NCBI RefSeq assembly: GCF_907165205.1
Contig: NC_058196.1
Coordinates: 600,501 to 664,500, forward strand
DNA: 64,000 nucleotides
Origin: Coccinella septempunctata
Lineage: Eukaryota; Arthropoda; Insecta; Coleoptera; Coccinellidae
Direction of reading: 5' to 3'
Each line of letters begins with the position of its first letter. Positions within the stretch are counted from its first letter, which is position 1. Shown here one piece after another: positions 1 through 9,625 of the stretch. The position numbers and the translations under genes are program-made. Under the pieces are notes generated by a model. That model saw nothing but the letters and a program-made list of their open reading frames with translations, was not told the origin of the DNA and did not search any database.

Positions 1-3000
1 AAATTCGGTGTTTTATACGGAAAAGGGTCGAAAAAGGGTAGTCTGCAAGGGGTGCAAGAAAAGTTTTTACGGATTATGAATCCAGAATAGTCAACCTTCA
101 TTTGAGTGAAAATCTCATTTTGACAGTCGTAAAAACATAGAAGTTATAGACAGCTTACTGCGCGCTTCCTAGGGCAATTTCGGTGTTTTATACGGAAAAG
201 GGTCGAAAAAGGGTAGTCTGCAAAGGATGCAAGAAAAATTTTTCACGGACTATAAATCCTGAATAGTCGATCATCATCTGAGTGAAAATCTCATCTTGAC
301 AGTCGTAAAAACATGGAAGTTATAGACAGCTGACTGCGCGCTTTATATCGCAAATTCGGTGTTTTACGGGGAAAAGGGTCGAAAAAGGGTAGTCTGCAAG
401 GGATGCAAGAAAAGTTTTTTACAGATTATGAATCCTGAATAGTTGACCATCATCTGAGTGAAAATCTCATCTTGACAGTCGTGAAAACAATGAAGTTATA
501 GACAGCTGACTGCGCGCTTTATATCGCAAATTCGGTGTTTTATACGGAAAAGGGTCAAAAAAGGGTAGTCTGCAAGGGAAGCAAGAAAAGTTTTTTACGG
601 ACTATGAATCCTGAATAGTTGACCATCATCTGAGTGAAAATCTCATCTTCACAGTCGAAAAACCATAGAAGTTATAGACAGCTGACTGCGCGCTTTATAG
701 CGCAAATTCGGTATTTCATACGGAAAAGGTTCTAAAAAGGGTAGTCTGCAAGGGGTGCAAGAAAAGTTTTCCACGGATTATGAATCCTGAATAGTCAACC
801 TTCATCTGAGTGAAAATTTCATTTTGACAGTCGTAAAAACATAGAAGTTATAGACAGCTGACTGCGCGCTTCCTAGGGCAAACTCGGTGTTTTATACGGA
901 AAAGGGTCGAAAAAGGGTAGTCTGCAAGGCGTGCAAGGAAAGTTTTTTACAGATTATGAATCCTGAATAGTTATTTATCATCTGAGTGAAAATCTCATTC
1001 TGACAGTCGTAAAAACATAGAAGTTATAGACAGCTGACTGCGCGCTTTATATCGCAAATTCTGTGTTTAATACGGATAAGGGTCGAAAAAGGGTAGTCTG
1101 CAAGGGGTGCAAGAAAAGTTTTTCACATATTATGAATCCTGAATAGTCCACCTTCATCTGAGTGAAAATCTCATCTTGACAGTCGTGAAAACATAGAAGT
1201 TATAGACAGCTGACTGCGCGCTTCCTAGGGCAAACTCGGTGTTTTATACGGAAAAGGGTCGAAAAAGGGTATTCTGCAAGGCGTGCGAAAAAAATTTCTT
1301 ACGGATTATGAATCCTGAATAGTTGACCATAATCTGAGTGAAAATCTCATCTTGACAGTCGTAAAAACATAGAAGTTATAGACAGCTAACTGCGCGCTTT
1401 ATAGCGCATATTCGGTATTTTATACGGAAATGGGTCGAAAAAGGGTAGCCTGCAAGGGGTGCAAGAAAAGTTTTCCACGGATTCTGAATCCTGAATAGTT
1501 GACCATAATCTGAGTGAAAATCTCATCTTGACAGTCGTTAAAACATAGAAGTTAAAGACAGCTGACTGCGCGCTTTATAGCGCAAATTCGGTGTTTTATA
1601 CGGAAAAGGGTCAAAAAAGGGTAGTCTGCAAGGGAAGCAAGAAAAGTTTTTTACGGATTATGAATCCTGAATAGTTGACCATCATCTTAGTGAAAATCTC
1701 ATCTTCACAGTCGTAAAAACATAGAAGTTATAGACAGCTGACTGCGCGCTTTATAGCGCAAATTCGGTATTTCATACGGAAAAGGTTCTAAAAAGGGTAG
1801 TCTGCAAGGGGTGCAAGAAATGTTTTTCACGGATTATGAATCCTGAATAGTCAACCTTCATCTGAGTGAAAATCTCATTTTGACCGTCGTAAAAACATAG
1901 AAGTTATAGACAGCTGACTGCGCGCTTCCTAGGGCAAATTCGGTGTTTTATACGGAAAAGGGTCGAAAAAGGGTAGTCTGCAAGGGGTGCAAGAAAAGTT
2001 TTTTACGGATTATGAATCCTGAATAGTTGACCATAATCTGAGTGAAAATCTCATCTCGACAGTCGTAAAAACATAGAACTTATAGACAGCTGACTGCGCG
2101 CTTTATAGCGCATATTCGGTATTTTATACGGAAATGGGTCGAAAAAGGGTAGTCTGCAAGGGGTGCAAGAAAAGTTTTTTACGGATTATGAATCCTGAAT
2201 AGTCCACCTTCATCTGAGTGAAAATCTCATCTTGACAGTCGTGAAAACATAGAAGTTATAGACAGCTGACTGCGCGCTTTATATCGCAAATTCGGTGTTT
2301 TATACGGAAAAGGGTCGAAAGAGGGTAGTCTGCAAGGGGTGCAAGAAGAGTTTTTCACGGATTATGAATCCTGAATAGTTGACCATAATCTGAGTGGAAA
2401 TCTCATCTTGACAGTCGTAAAAACATAGAAGTTATAGACAGCTGTTTGGGCGCTTTATAGCGCATATTCGGTATTTTATACGGAAATGGGTCGAAAAAGG
2501 ATAGTCTGCGAGGGGTGCAAGAAAAGTTTTTTACGTATTATGAATCCTGAATAGTTGACCATCATCTGAGTGAAAATCTCATCTTGACAGTCGTAAAAAC
2601 ATGGAAGTTATAGACAGCTGACTGCGCGCTTTATATCGCAAATTCGGTGTTTTATACGGAAAAGGGTCGAAAAAGGGTAGTCTGCAAGGGATGCAAGGAA
2701 AGTTTTTTACAGATTATGAATCCTGAATAGTTGACCATCATCTGAGTGAAAATCTCATCTTGACAGTCTTGAAAACATAGAAGTTATAGACAGCTGACTG
2801 CGCGCCTCCTAGGGCAAATTCGGTGTTTTATACGGAAAAGGGTCGAAAAAGGGTAGTCTGCAAGGGGTGCAAAAAAAGTTTTTTACGGATTATGAATCCT
2901 GAATAGTTGACCATAATCTGAGTGAAAATCTCATCTTGACAGTCGTGAAAACAATGAAGTTATAGACAGCTGACTGCGCGCTTTATATCGCAAATTCGGT

Positions 3001-3508
3001 GTTTCATACGGAAAAGGTTCTTAAAAGGGTAGTCTGCAAGAGGTGCAAGAAAAGATTTTCACGGATTATGAATCCTGAATAGTCAACCTTCATCTGAGTG
3101 AAAATCTCATTTTGACAGTCGTAAAAACATAGAAGTTATAGACAGCTGACTGCGCGCTTCCTAGGGCAAATTCGGTGTTTTATACGGAAGAGGGTCGAAA
3201 AAGGGTAGTCTGCAAGGGGTGCAAGAGAAGTTTTTTACAGATTATGAATCCTGAATAGTTGACCATAATCTGAGTGAAAATCTCATCTCGACAGTCGTAA
3301 AAACATAGAACTTATAGACACCTGACTGCGCGCTTTATAGCGCATATTCGGTATTTTATACGGAAATGGGTCGAAAAAGGGTAGTCTGCAAGGGGTGCAA
3401 GAAAAGTTTTTTACGGATTATGAATCCTGAATAGTCCACCTTCATCTGAGTGAAAATCTCATCTTGACAGTCGTGAAAACATAGAAGTTATAGACAGCTG
3501 ACTGCGCG
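1..3508. repeat. 176-bp satellite array, segment 1
   Basis: About 20 head-to-tail monomers of roughly 176 bp. Landmarks recur in every copy: a TTCGGTGTTTTATACGG block, GGGTAGTCTGCAAG, GAATCCTGAATAGT and TAGACAGCTGACTGCGCGC. Monomers fall into three classes at the junction after GCGC: TTTATAGCGC, TTTATATCGC and TTCCTAGGGC. No coding potential. The segment ends exactly at the errantivirus 3' LTR. Confidence 0.97.
3505..3508. repeat. Target-site duplication of the errantivirus (left copy, CGCG)
   Basis: CGCG lies directly before the left LTR and again directly after the right LTR (11,188-11,191). A 4-bp alternating pyrimidine/purine target is what errantivirus integrases are known to prefer. 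The site is in the GACTGCGCGC part of the satellite monomer. Confidence 0.85.
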
Positions 3509-3723
3509 AGTTATATTTATTAAGGCAGGAAAAGCGTTTTTAAAAAGCTATATTTCGTACAATACGTTTATACAGTGAAAGTTATGTCAGAACTGATTCA
3601 ATGATAATAAAATTATAATTTATAACCTCGGTACACTTTCTTAGTTCTTGGAAAATGAGACGATGCTGAGATTGCACTTCCTGCGATCTTCCAACGAAGT
3701 TCATCGTTCTCGGATATATAACT
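3509..3723 (-). repeat. Errantivirus 3' LTR
   Basis: 215 bp, the same as the copy at 10,973-11,187 by eye, with 6-bp terminal inverted repeats AGTTAT/ATAACT. On the element strand it carries an AATAAA polyadenylation signal close to its 3' end (plus-strand 3,516-3,521). Its outer side abuts satellite at GACTGCGCG. Confidence 0.95.
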
Positions 3724-3741
3724 CCTCCATCCTCAGAAAGG
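3724..3741 (-). other. Probable polypurine tract region
   Basis: On the element strand the bases just before the 3' LTR end in GGATGGAGG, the only purine-rich run in the short gap between the env stop and the LTR. It is a weak tract, broken by one T. Assigned by position rather than strong sequence. Confidence 0.45.
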
Positions 3742-3744
3742 TGC

Positions 3745-5526
3745 CTACGTAGTGAAGAATGGAACTGCTCTAGCTTGGGATTCTTCTCTCTCTGGTTGAT
3801 TTCGTGGAACTGCTCGTGGTTGGAATTCTTCTGTTTCTGTTTGATTTCTTGGAACCCTGGATCTTAGCCACAACTTAATTTTCCTCGATCCAAAATAGGA
3901 GATAATTATGAAAAATAGCAAATAAATGATAATTATCAGGACTTCATGCAATGATTTGGTACTTTTTTGCTTTTCCATTAAGGGTTGAATTTCCTCTTGT
4001 TTCTTCTTCAATTTGTGTATTTGGTCCAATGAAAAATCTTCAAGTTTTATTTTGAATGCAGTTAGGGTTGTTGCATTCAACTCGGCAGCAATTTGAGGAA
4101 GGTACATTGGTTCTCCCTCCAAGATTTCCTTGTCGTTGTAGAATTTTTCTTGAGAGTTTTCGAAATGACATCCTTTTGGTACATTTAGCAGGAAGTTTCC
4201 CTTCAATGTGCTGACGTCGGTTCTTCTGCATACTGTGCGAATTTTCATCCCAGTTGGAGCTAACATGATGAATCTTCCATTACCAATCTTCTGGACAACG
4301 TTCTTGCTAGTTTCCACAGGGTGATTTTGGCAGGAACCAGTGGATTTTTGGAGTTGCAGTAGCTGGAACAGGCAATCTTCTACTTCTGACCCATTATTGA
4401 GTTTGTCGTCTTCGCAGTAATATAGTGGGTGTAAATCAATACAAGGCGAAGAGGCGTATTGATACCATTTTTCATTGCTTGTCAGATAGGTATTTTTGGG
4501 AATAATAATAGTGTTGTTTATAGTTGGGATTGAAAATAAATGGTAATGAGAAAAAGGTTCGGGGTGTACAATAGGAAAATGAAGAACGAAAACAATTCTG
4601 AATTCAACAAAATATGCATCTACTTTTATCAATTCATAAAATCTGTGATATTCTCTCTCGTCGACGAATATCAGATTACTTGAGCCATATAAATTTTTTG
4701 TTTTATTGATAATTGAATATAATTCGGAAAATTTAATAATGCTATGATGCAATATTCCGAGTCTGGAAAAACTAATGGCGTTTTCAATTTCATCGATTAA
4801 TTCTATAATAATATTGATAGATATTCCGATTTGGTCCATGAGATTTTTAATCTGAATATACATATAAAAGTTATCACTTAATTGATTAAATTTTCCTGAA
4901 ATTCCTTCAAGTTGGGAAGCAATTGTTTTTTGATTATTTCTGAGGACAGAAATAGTTTTATTGAAATTTTCGATTACTTCACCGGTTAATGAAATACCTG
5001 CATTTAAATTGAACATAATATCCTTCTGATTATTTTGAAGTTCTTTTAATGCCGATTCATAATGCAATGCGTCATTTGCATCTAAATTACCAGTAATACT
5101 TTTTATTATGGTTCCCAATCCATCAATAATTCCTCTTTTTGATCTTCCCATTGGTATCAAACTTTTCAATTTTTGTTTTGCTGAGCTTAATTGATATTCA
5201 TAAAACTTTTTATGATTTTCCAATTCTGTACGAAACACGGAGCTTGAAGTATTTAAAATAGTACTAGATACTGTCTTATAATGAAATTCTAAATATCTTA
5301 ACTGTGTGGCGATGGGTTGAAGGTCATAGTAATGTATGAATCTGTGAAATTTGCTTCTAACTTTCGCTTTCCCTAGGAGAATTGGAAGGACTCCCGGATT
5401 GTCCTTCAGGTTTATTATTTGAATGTCCTGTGCTGTCACCAGAATCATTAGGATTAGCCTGAAAAAGTTTCTTAGATTCAGTTTTAGGTTTTTTGAGGTT
5501 TTGTTTATGCAAAATTTTCTTATCAC
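3745..5526 (-). CDS. env: Errantivirus Env, baculovirus-F-like envelope glycoprotein
   Basis: Open frame of 593 codons. A hydrophobic signal-like segment lies at about 18-32. A furin-type site RSKR (128-131) is followed by a glycine-rich GIIDGLG stretch resembling the F-protein fusion peptide. Coiled-coil-prone sequence follows (about 150-230), then a cysteine-bearing ectodomain (C362, C371, C385, C399, C433, C453), a membrane anchor at about 528-546 and a basic tail. The tail holds a 15-residue unit repeated twice. The frame opens with GTG, not ATG; its first ATG is codon 27, just after a good splice acceptor inside the end of pol. Translation from a spliced subgenomic mRNA is therefore likely, as in gypsy. 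It overlaps the end of pol by about 170 nt. No internal stop. By homology it would mediate low-pH membrane fusion; infectivity cannot be judged from sequence. Confidence 0.88.
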   Translation of the reverse strand: MIRKFCINKTSKNLKLNLRNFFRLILMILVTAQDIQIINLKDNPGVLPILLGKAKVRSKFHRFIHYYDLQPIATQLRYLEFHYKTVSSTILNTSSSVFRTELENHKKFYEYQLSSAKQKLKSLIPMGRSKRGIIDGLGTIIKSITGNLDANDALHYESALKELQNNQKDIMFNLNAGISLTGEVIENFNKTISVLRNNQKTIASQLEGISGKFNQLSDNFYMYIQIKNLMDQIGISINIIIELIDEIENAISFSRLGILHHSIIKFSELYSIINKTKNLYGSSNLIFVDEREYHRFYELIKVDAYFVEFRIVFVLHFPIVHPEPFSHYHLFSIPTINNTIIIPKNTYLTSNEKWYQYASSPCIDLHPLYYCEDDKLNNGSEVEDCLFQLLQLQKSTGSCQNHPVETSKNVVQKIGNGRFIMLAPTGMKIRTVCRRTDVSTLKGNFLLNVPKGCHFENSQEKFYNDKEILEGEPMYLPQIAAELNATTLTAFKIKLEDFSLDQIHKLKKKQEEIQPLMEKQKSTKSLHEVLIIIIYLLFFIIISYFGSRKIKLWLRSRVPRNQTETEEFQPRAVPRNQPEREESQARAVPFFTT

Positions 5527-8500
5527 TTTCTATCTTAATTTTCTGATTACGTAGTACTTTCTCTTTTGAAAACTTTGGAGAAAGCTTATTTCTCATGTTG
5601 GATTTAATTTTTCTGTACGCGATAGTACCAGGTTTATACGTTAAAGGATCATGTCTATTTTGATTTTGCTTTTCTATGATGTTCTGCTTCCTCTCCCCCA
5701 TCAGTTCATTCAGTCTTTTGTAAATTTCTCTAGTTTTTTGTTTATGGTTTTCTACATAGTTATTAATAATGGCTTTGTTTACATCTATATTGAGGGGATC
5801 CTTACTATTTAAATGGCCGTTAATTATGTCAATAGGTTTCTGCTTTGTCAAGGAATGAATAGAATTATTATATCCAAATATTGCGTAGGGCATTAAGTCT
5901 TCAATATTCGATGAATCATTGTTTTTACTTTTTAAAATTCTCAAATGTTCTAATATAGTAGAATGAAATCTTTCGATGATACCATTGGATTGTGAATTAT
6001 TTACTGTGATATAATGAGGAGAAATTTGGTGTAGTTCAAGAAATTCAGATACAATACTATTTTTGAACTCTGTTCCATTATCCATCACTACTGTTGACGG
6101 TGAACCGTGATGCGTCATGAAAATTACCAGAGATTTTACTATTTCTATAGCTGTAAGAGAAATTAATGGATAAGCTTGGGCGTATTTCGAAAAGGCATCG
6201 ACAATTGTAAGAAATTTCTTGTTTTGTGCTTGAAAAGTGTCAATGTGCACAATTTCGAAGGGTTTACATGGCGTGGGTGTAAGCATTAATTTTTGATTTG
6301 GAGGGTCTCTATCATATTTATTAATTTGACATAATTCGCAATTATTAATATATTCCGTTACATCATTTTGGATACCAGGCCAATAATATGTTCTCTTTAC
6401 TCTAGAAACAGTTTCAGAAATTCCTCTATGGTTTGTTTTTCCCTCATGCATATTTTTAACAATTCTAACCTGCTCGTCTTTTTCTTCCACATCTTCTAAG
6501 ATTTCATTGCACTTCAATAATTTGAAAGCGGATTGTTTAAATGTTTTCCTGAGAATTTCGCATATTTCTTCATAATAGTTATCTTTTGTGAAATACAAAG
6601 CGTAAAGAATATTAGGTCTTAAGTATGTTTTGAAAAAGTCAATAATTTCCCTTTTTAAATCGTTAGTAGATATTTGAACAAAAATTCTTTGTTTGCTCGA
6701 AAAAATTCTTTTTATTCTAACCTCCGCCGGGGAATGAAAAACAAATTCAAAAACTATTTGATTGTCAAAAATATTTAAAATTTTCTCAGAAATGGGGACT
6801 TCTTGAATTGGATTTTCGTGATTGGAATGTATAGTATTACCATCCGATTCATACTGATTTTCAATATTCTTGGAATTGATTAAATCGTCTTGAGATAAGT
6901 AATAAATGTTAATATTTATGGTGGAATTTGCAAAAATATAGTTGATCATGCTGAATATTTTTCTCCATTCTAGTCCATCCAAACCACACGAAATTTTTGG
7001 TAATGCTAAGGATTTAACATTGTCTTTTTGACACAATTCTTTGAGATTGGAAAGTGATTTGAATACTGCTTCATATCGTGGTTTATGGTAATAAAATTCC
7101 TTAGTTATTAAGTAATAAATTTTTCTTTTGTTGTGCAAAATTTTAGCCACTTCTCCAGTTCTTTTATTCTGAGATTTGAGTTCTTGAACTTTACCGAATT
7201 TTTCTTTGAAATCAAGTGCAATACCTTTATTCATATAAAAATCTTCAGATACACAATGAGCAAGGGAGTCGGATTCCGGAGCATCAAATAAATTGCCAAT
7301 TTTCTCGGTCACAGTTGAACAATAATATATTTCATTTTCATTAAAAAGCTTCTCAAATTTCTCGAATGATATTTCCTCAACGTCTGCTTCTTCCAAATTA
7401 ACAATCATTGACTCGTTATCGTTATTCGTATTTTTCTCGGAAAATTCTTTATTAAATTTTTCCATATAATCGAAAAAATCTTTGTTGTGAATCTCGACTC
7501 TCGATAGAGCATCTGCATTTGTGTTAGAACTACCTTTTTTGTAAACAATTTCGAAATCAAATTCCTCGAGTTTTAATCTCCATCTTAAAAGCTTACTATT
7601 AGGCTCCTTAAGTGACATAAGCCATTGTAATGGTTTATGATCTGTTACGATTTTAAATTTTCTGCCAAAAATGTAAGGTCTAAAGTATTTAGTTGCCCAA
7701 ACGATAGAGAGTAATTCCTTTTCAATTGTACTGTAATTTTGCTCATTATCATTGAGAGTTCTTGATGCATATGCGACAGGCTTATCGTTACCAATTTTTC
7801 CTTGTGATAGGACTGCACCAATGGCAAAATTACTAGCGTCTGTAGTTATAATGAATTCTTTTGAAAAGTTCGGATATTGAAGAATAGGTTCGTTCATTAA
7901 TAAATTTTTACAGTATTCAAAACAGTTGATAAACGATGTGGTGTGCTCGATTTTTGCACCTTTTTTTAAACAGGCTGTTAAAGGTTTGGTAATTCTCGCG
8001 AAGTCACGGATAAATTTTCTATAATATCCTAATAACCCTAAAAATCCTTTAATTTCTTTTGTTGTTTTAGGTATTGGGTAATTTTTGATAGCTTGAATTT
8101 TGTCTGGATTTGGTTTGACTCCATCTGTTGTTACAATATGCCCCAAATAAGCTACTTCCTTTTTTAGAAATTCTGATTTATCTAACTGAATTTTGAAATT
8201 GGCCTCTCTGAGCCTTTTGAAAACTTTTGAAAGATTAACAATATGTTCTTGTAATGATGTTGAAAAGACAATTATGTCATCTAGATAGACTAAACAATTC
8301 TCAAGTCCTCTGAGTACGTTATCCATTACCCTTTGAAAGGTAGAACCCGCATTTTTTAATCCGAATGGCATACGTAGAAATTCGTAGTGGCCATTCTCTA
8401 CATTGAAAGCTGTTTTAGGAATATCAGCAGGATCCATCTCTATTTGGTGAAATCCGCTAGCTAAATCTAGTGTTGTAAAATATTGACATTTGCCGATTTT

Positions 8501-9625
8501 ATCAAGAACATCATTTATATTAGGTATAGGATATTTATCGTCAATAGTCTTCTCATTGAGTTTTCGGAAATCTATGACAACTCTCCATTTTTGTTTACCA
8601 GATGCATCAGCTTTTTTTGGTACTACCCAAATCGGCGATGACCAAGGTGACTGGCTGGGTCTGATAATACCTTGTTCTAACATAGAATTTATTTGATTTT
8701 TAACTTCCTCTTTATGAATAAAAGGATATCTATAAGATTTTGTGTAGACAGGGATATCGTCTTTAGTTTTAATAGAGTGTTTTATCTGATTTGAAAAAGA
8801 AAGGGGTTGATTCTCTAACTTAAAGATATCTGGATATTTTCGACATAATTTTAAAATATGAAATTTTTCTTCTTCATTCATATGATTGGTTCTGATTAAT
8901 TCTTCTACGTTTATATATTCTGAATTATTATTAGTTTCCATTTGAAAGATTTCGAAATTATTCTGTATAGAAATTGATTCAATCGGTTTATTTAAAATGA
9001 GGATAACATCTTCGTTGGTTTCATTACAAATTTCCACGTTTGCTAGGCCATTTTTAGAACAAGTTACAATCTCAGAAATTTCACAAGATTGAATGATTTG
9101 TTTCGGTATTATCACGTCACCAGAAAGGTGTTTGATTGGAATTTTAGCAATGATTCTAGAATTCGCATCAATTTTAATTTTGAATGGAGCTTTATTTGCT
9201 GATTCTTGATATTTTATTGGCATTGTTGAAAAAGGAGTGTTGAGCTTAGAACTATGAAAATCAAGAGACGCATCCAATAGTTTTAGATTATCTAATCCAA
9301 TTAAACCGTCATAAATATTATGAAACTTGAATAGATAGAATTTGAAATTTTCATTATGTCTATTAAACTCAGCAAATATAGGAATATTGGCACAAAATTG
9401 ATGATGAGAGGTTTGATGGACTGTTGAGACAGTGAATGGTTCTTTGAATATGAAATTTGAATAATATTTTTTAGCTAAATCTGGATTAATAAAAGACTTT
9501 GTTGATCCTGTATCGATTAGTAATTTAAGAGGGGGATTTTTAATTTCAATATAAGGTAATTCGCGTTTATCATTAGAAACATGAAATTCTATTATGTGCT
9601 GTGGGTCTGAAATTGAACGTTCCGA
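5357..9625 (-). CDS. pol: Errantivirus Pol: protease, RT, RNase H, macrodomain, integrase
   Basis: Read in the -1 frame relative to gag, about 1,422 codons, with no ATG needed because it is made by frameshifting. Protease active site is DTG at 9,506-9,514. Numbering from codon TTG at 9,277: RT about 165-370 with YLDD at 331-334; RNase H about 470-590 with D480, E521 and D546; an OARD1/TARG1-like macrodomain about 652-798; an integrase zinc finger with H944, H950, C980 and C983; and an integrase core with D1013, D1066 and E1102 (35 residues between the last two). A polar tail overlaps env. The macrodomain keeps the LITK lysine (K726) and GLD aspartate (D767) that are catalytic in TARG1. All enzyme motifs are intact and there is no internal stop. 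The macrodomain is the only part outside the usual order. Confidence 0.95.
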   Translation of the reverse strand, partial: SERSISDPQHIIEFHVSNDKRELPYIEIKNPPLKLLIDTGSTKSFINPDLAKKYYSNFIFKEPFTVSTVHQTSHHQFCANIPIFAEFNRHNENFKFYLFKFHNIYDGLIGLDNLKLLDASLDFHSSKLNTPFSTMPIKYQESANKAPFKIKIDANSRIIAKIPIKHLSGDVIIPKQIIQSCEISEIVTCSKNGLANVEICNETNEDVILILNKPIESISIQNNFEIFQMETNNNSEYINVEELIRTNHMNEEEKFHILKLCRKYPDIFKLENQPLSFSNQIKHSIKTKDDIPVYTKSYRYPFIHKEEVKNQINSMLEQGIIRPSQSPWSSPIWVVPKKADASGKQKWRVVIDFRKLNEKTIDDKYPIPNINDVLDKIGKCQYFTTLDLASGFHQIEMDPADIPKTAFNVENGHYEFLRMPFGLKNAGSTFQRVMDNVLRGLENCLVYLDDIIVFSTSLQEHIVNLSKVFKRLREANFKIQLDKSEFLKKEVAYLGHIVTTDGVKPNPDKIQAIKNYPIPKTTKEIKGFLGLLGYYRKFIRDFARITKPLTACLKKGAKIEHTTSFINCFEYCKNLLMNEPILQYPNFSKEFIITTDASNFAIGAVLSQGKIGNDKPVAYASRTLNDNEQNYSTIEKELLSIVWATKYFRPYIFGRKFKIVTDHKPLQWLMSLKEPNSKLLRWRLKLEEFDFEIVYKKGSSNTNADALSRVEIHNKDFFDYMEKFNKEFSEKNTNNDNESMIVNLEEADVEEISFEKFEKLFNENEIYYCSTVTEKIGNLFDAPESDSLAHCVSEDFYMNKGIALDFKEKFGKVQELKSQNKRTGEVAKILHNKRKIYYLITKEFYYHKPRYEAVFKSLSNLKELCQKDNVKSLALPKISCGLDGLEWRKIFSMINYIFANSTININIYYLSQDDLINSKNIENQYESDGNTIHSNHENPIQEVPISEKILNIFDNQIVFEFVFHSPAEVRIKRIFSSKQRIFVQISTNDLKREIIDFFKTYLRPNILYALYFTKDNYYEEICEILRKTFKQSAFKLLKCNEILEDVEEKDEQVRIVKNMHEGKTNHRGISETVSRVKRTYYWPGIQNDVTEYINNCELCQINKYDRDPPNQKLMLTPTPCKPFEIVHIDTFQAQNKKFLTIVDAFSKYAQAYPLISLTAIEIVKSLVIFMTHHGSPSTVVMDNGTEFKNSIVSEFLELHQISPHYITVNNSQSNGIIERFHSTILEHLRILKSKNNDSSNIEDLMPYAIFGYNNSIHSLTKQKPIDIINGHLNSKDPLNIDVNKAIINNYVENHKQKTREIYKRLNELMGERKQNIIEKQNQNRHDPLTYKPGTIAYRKIKSNMRNKLSPKFSKEKVLRNQKIKIESDKKILHKQNLKKPKTESKKLFQANPNDSGDSTGHSNNKPEGQSGSPSNSPRESES
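5455..5466 (-). promoter_or_regulatory. Candidate splice acceptor for env mRNA
   Basis: On the element strand ACTTTTTCAG/GCTAATCC is a pyrimidine-rich acceptor, with AG at plus positions 5,459-5,460. It sits inside the C-terminal end of pol, about ten bases before the first ATG of the env frame. Errantivirus env is known to be made from a spliced RNA; this site is inferred from sequence only, and I did not fix the donor. Confidence 0.5.
6884..7324 (-). other. TARG1/OARD1-type macrodomain inside Pol
   Basis: Residues about 652-798 of the Pol frame (counted from 9,277). Recognisable family blocks are a GNLF...DSLAHC start, a MNKGIA glycine loop, FKEKFG, IYYLITK, a HKP..Y block, and the LPKISCGLDGLEW loop. 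In human OARD1 (TARG1) the lysine of LITK and the aspartate of GLD attack and release ADP-ribose from protein; both are present here (K726, D767). Similarity to TARG1 is end to end, so this is a whole captured domain, not a fragment. It is flanked by low-complexity acidic linkers, as expected for an insertion between RNase H and the integrase zinc finger. The function in the element is unknown. Confidence 0.85.

Noticed and set aside
1..60. CENP-B box in the satellite monomer
   Set aside because: TTCG and CGG occur together in TTCGGTGTTTTATACGG, but the spacing is longer than in the canonical CENP-B box and the CGGG end is missing.
8490..8696. Plus-strand frames inside pol and gag (also 9,601-10,017 and 10,586-10,804)
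   Set aside because: Antisense shadows of well-supported minus-strand coding regions.
9277..9279. TTG at 9,277 as the true start of Pol
   Set aside because: The frame is open upstream through the protease DTG to the gag slippery site, so Pol is a frameshift product and this codon is internal.
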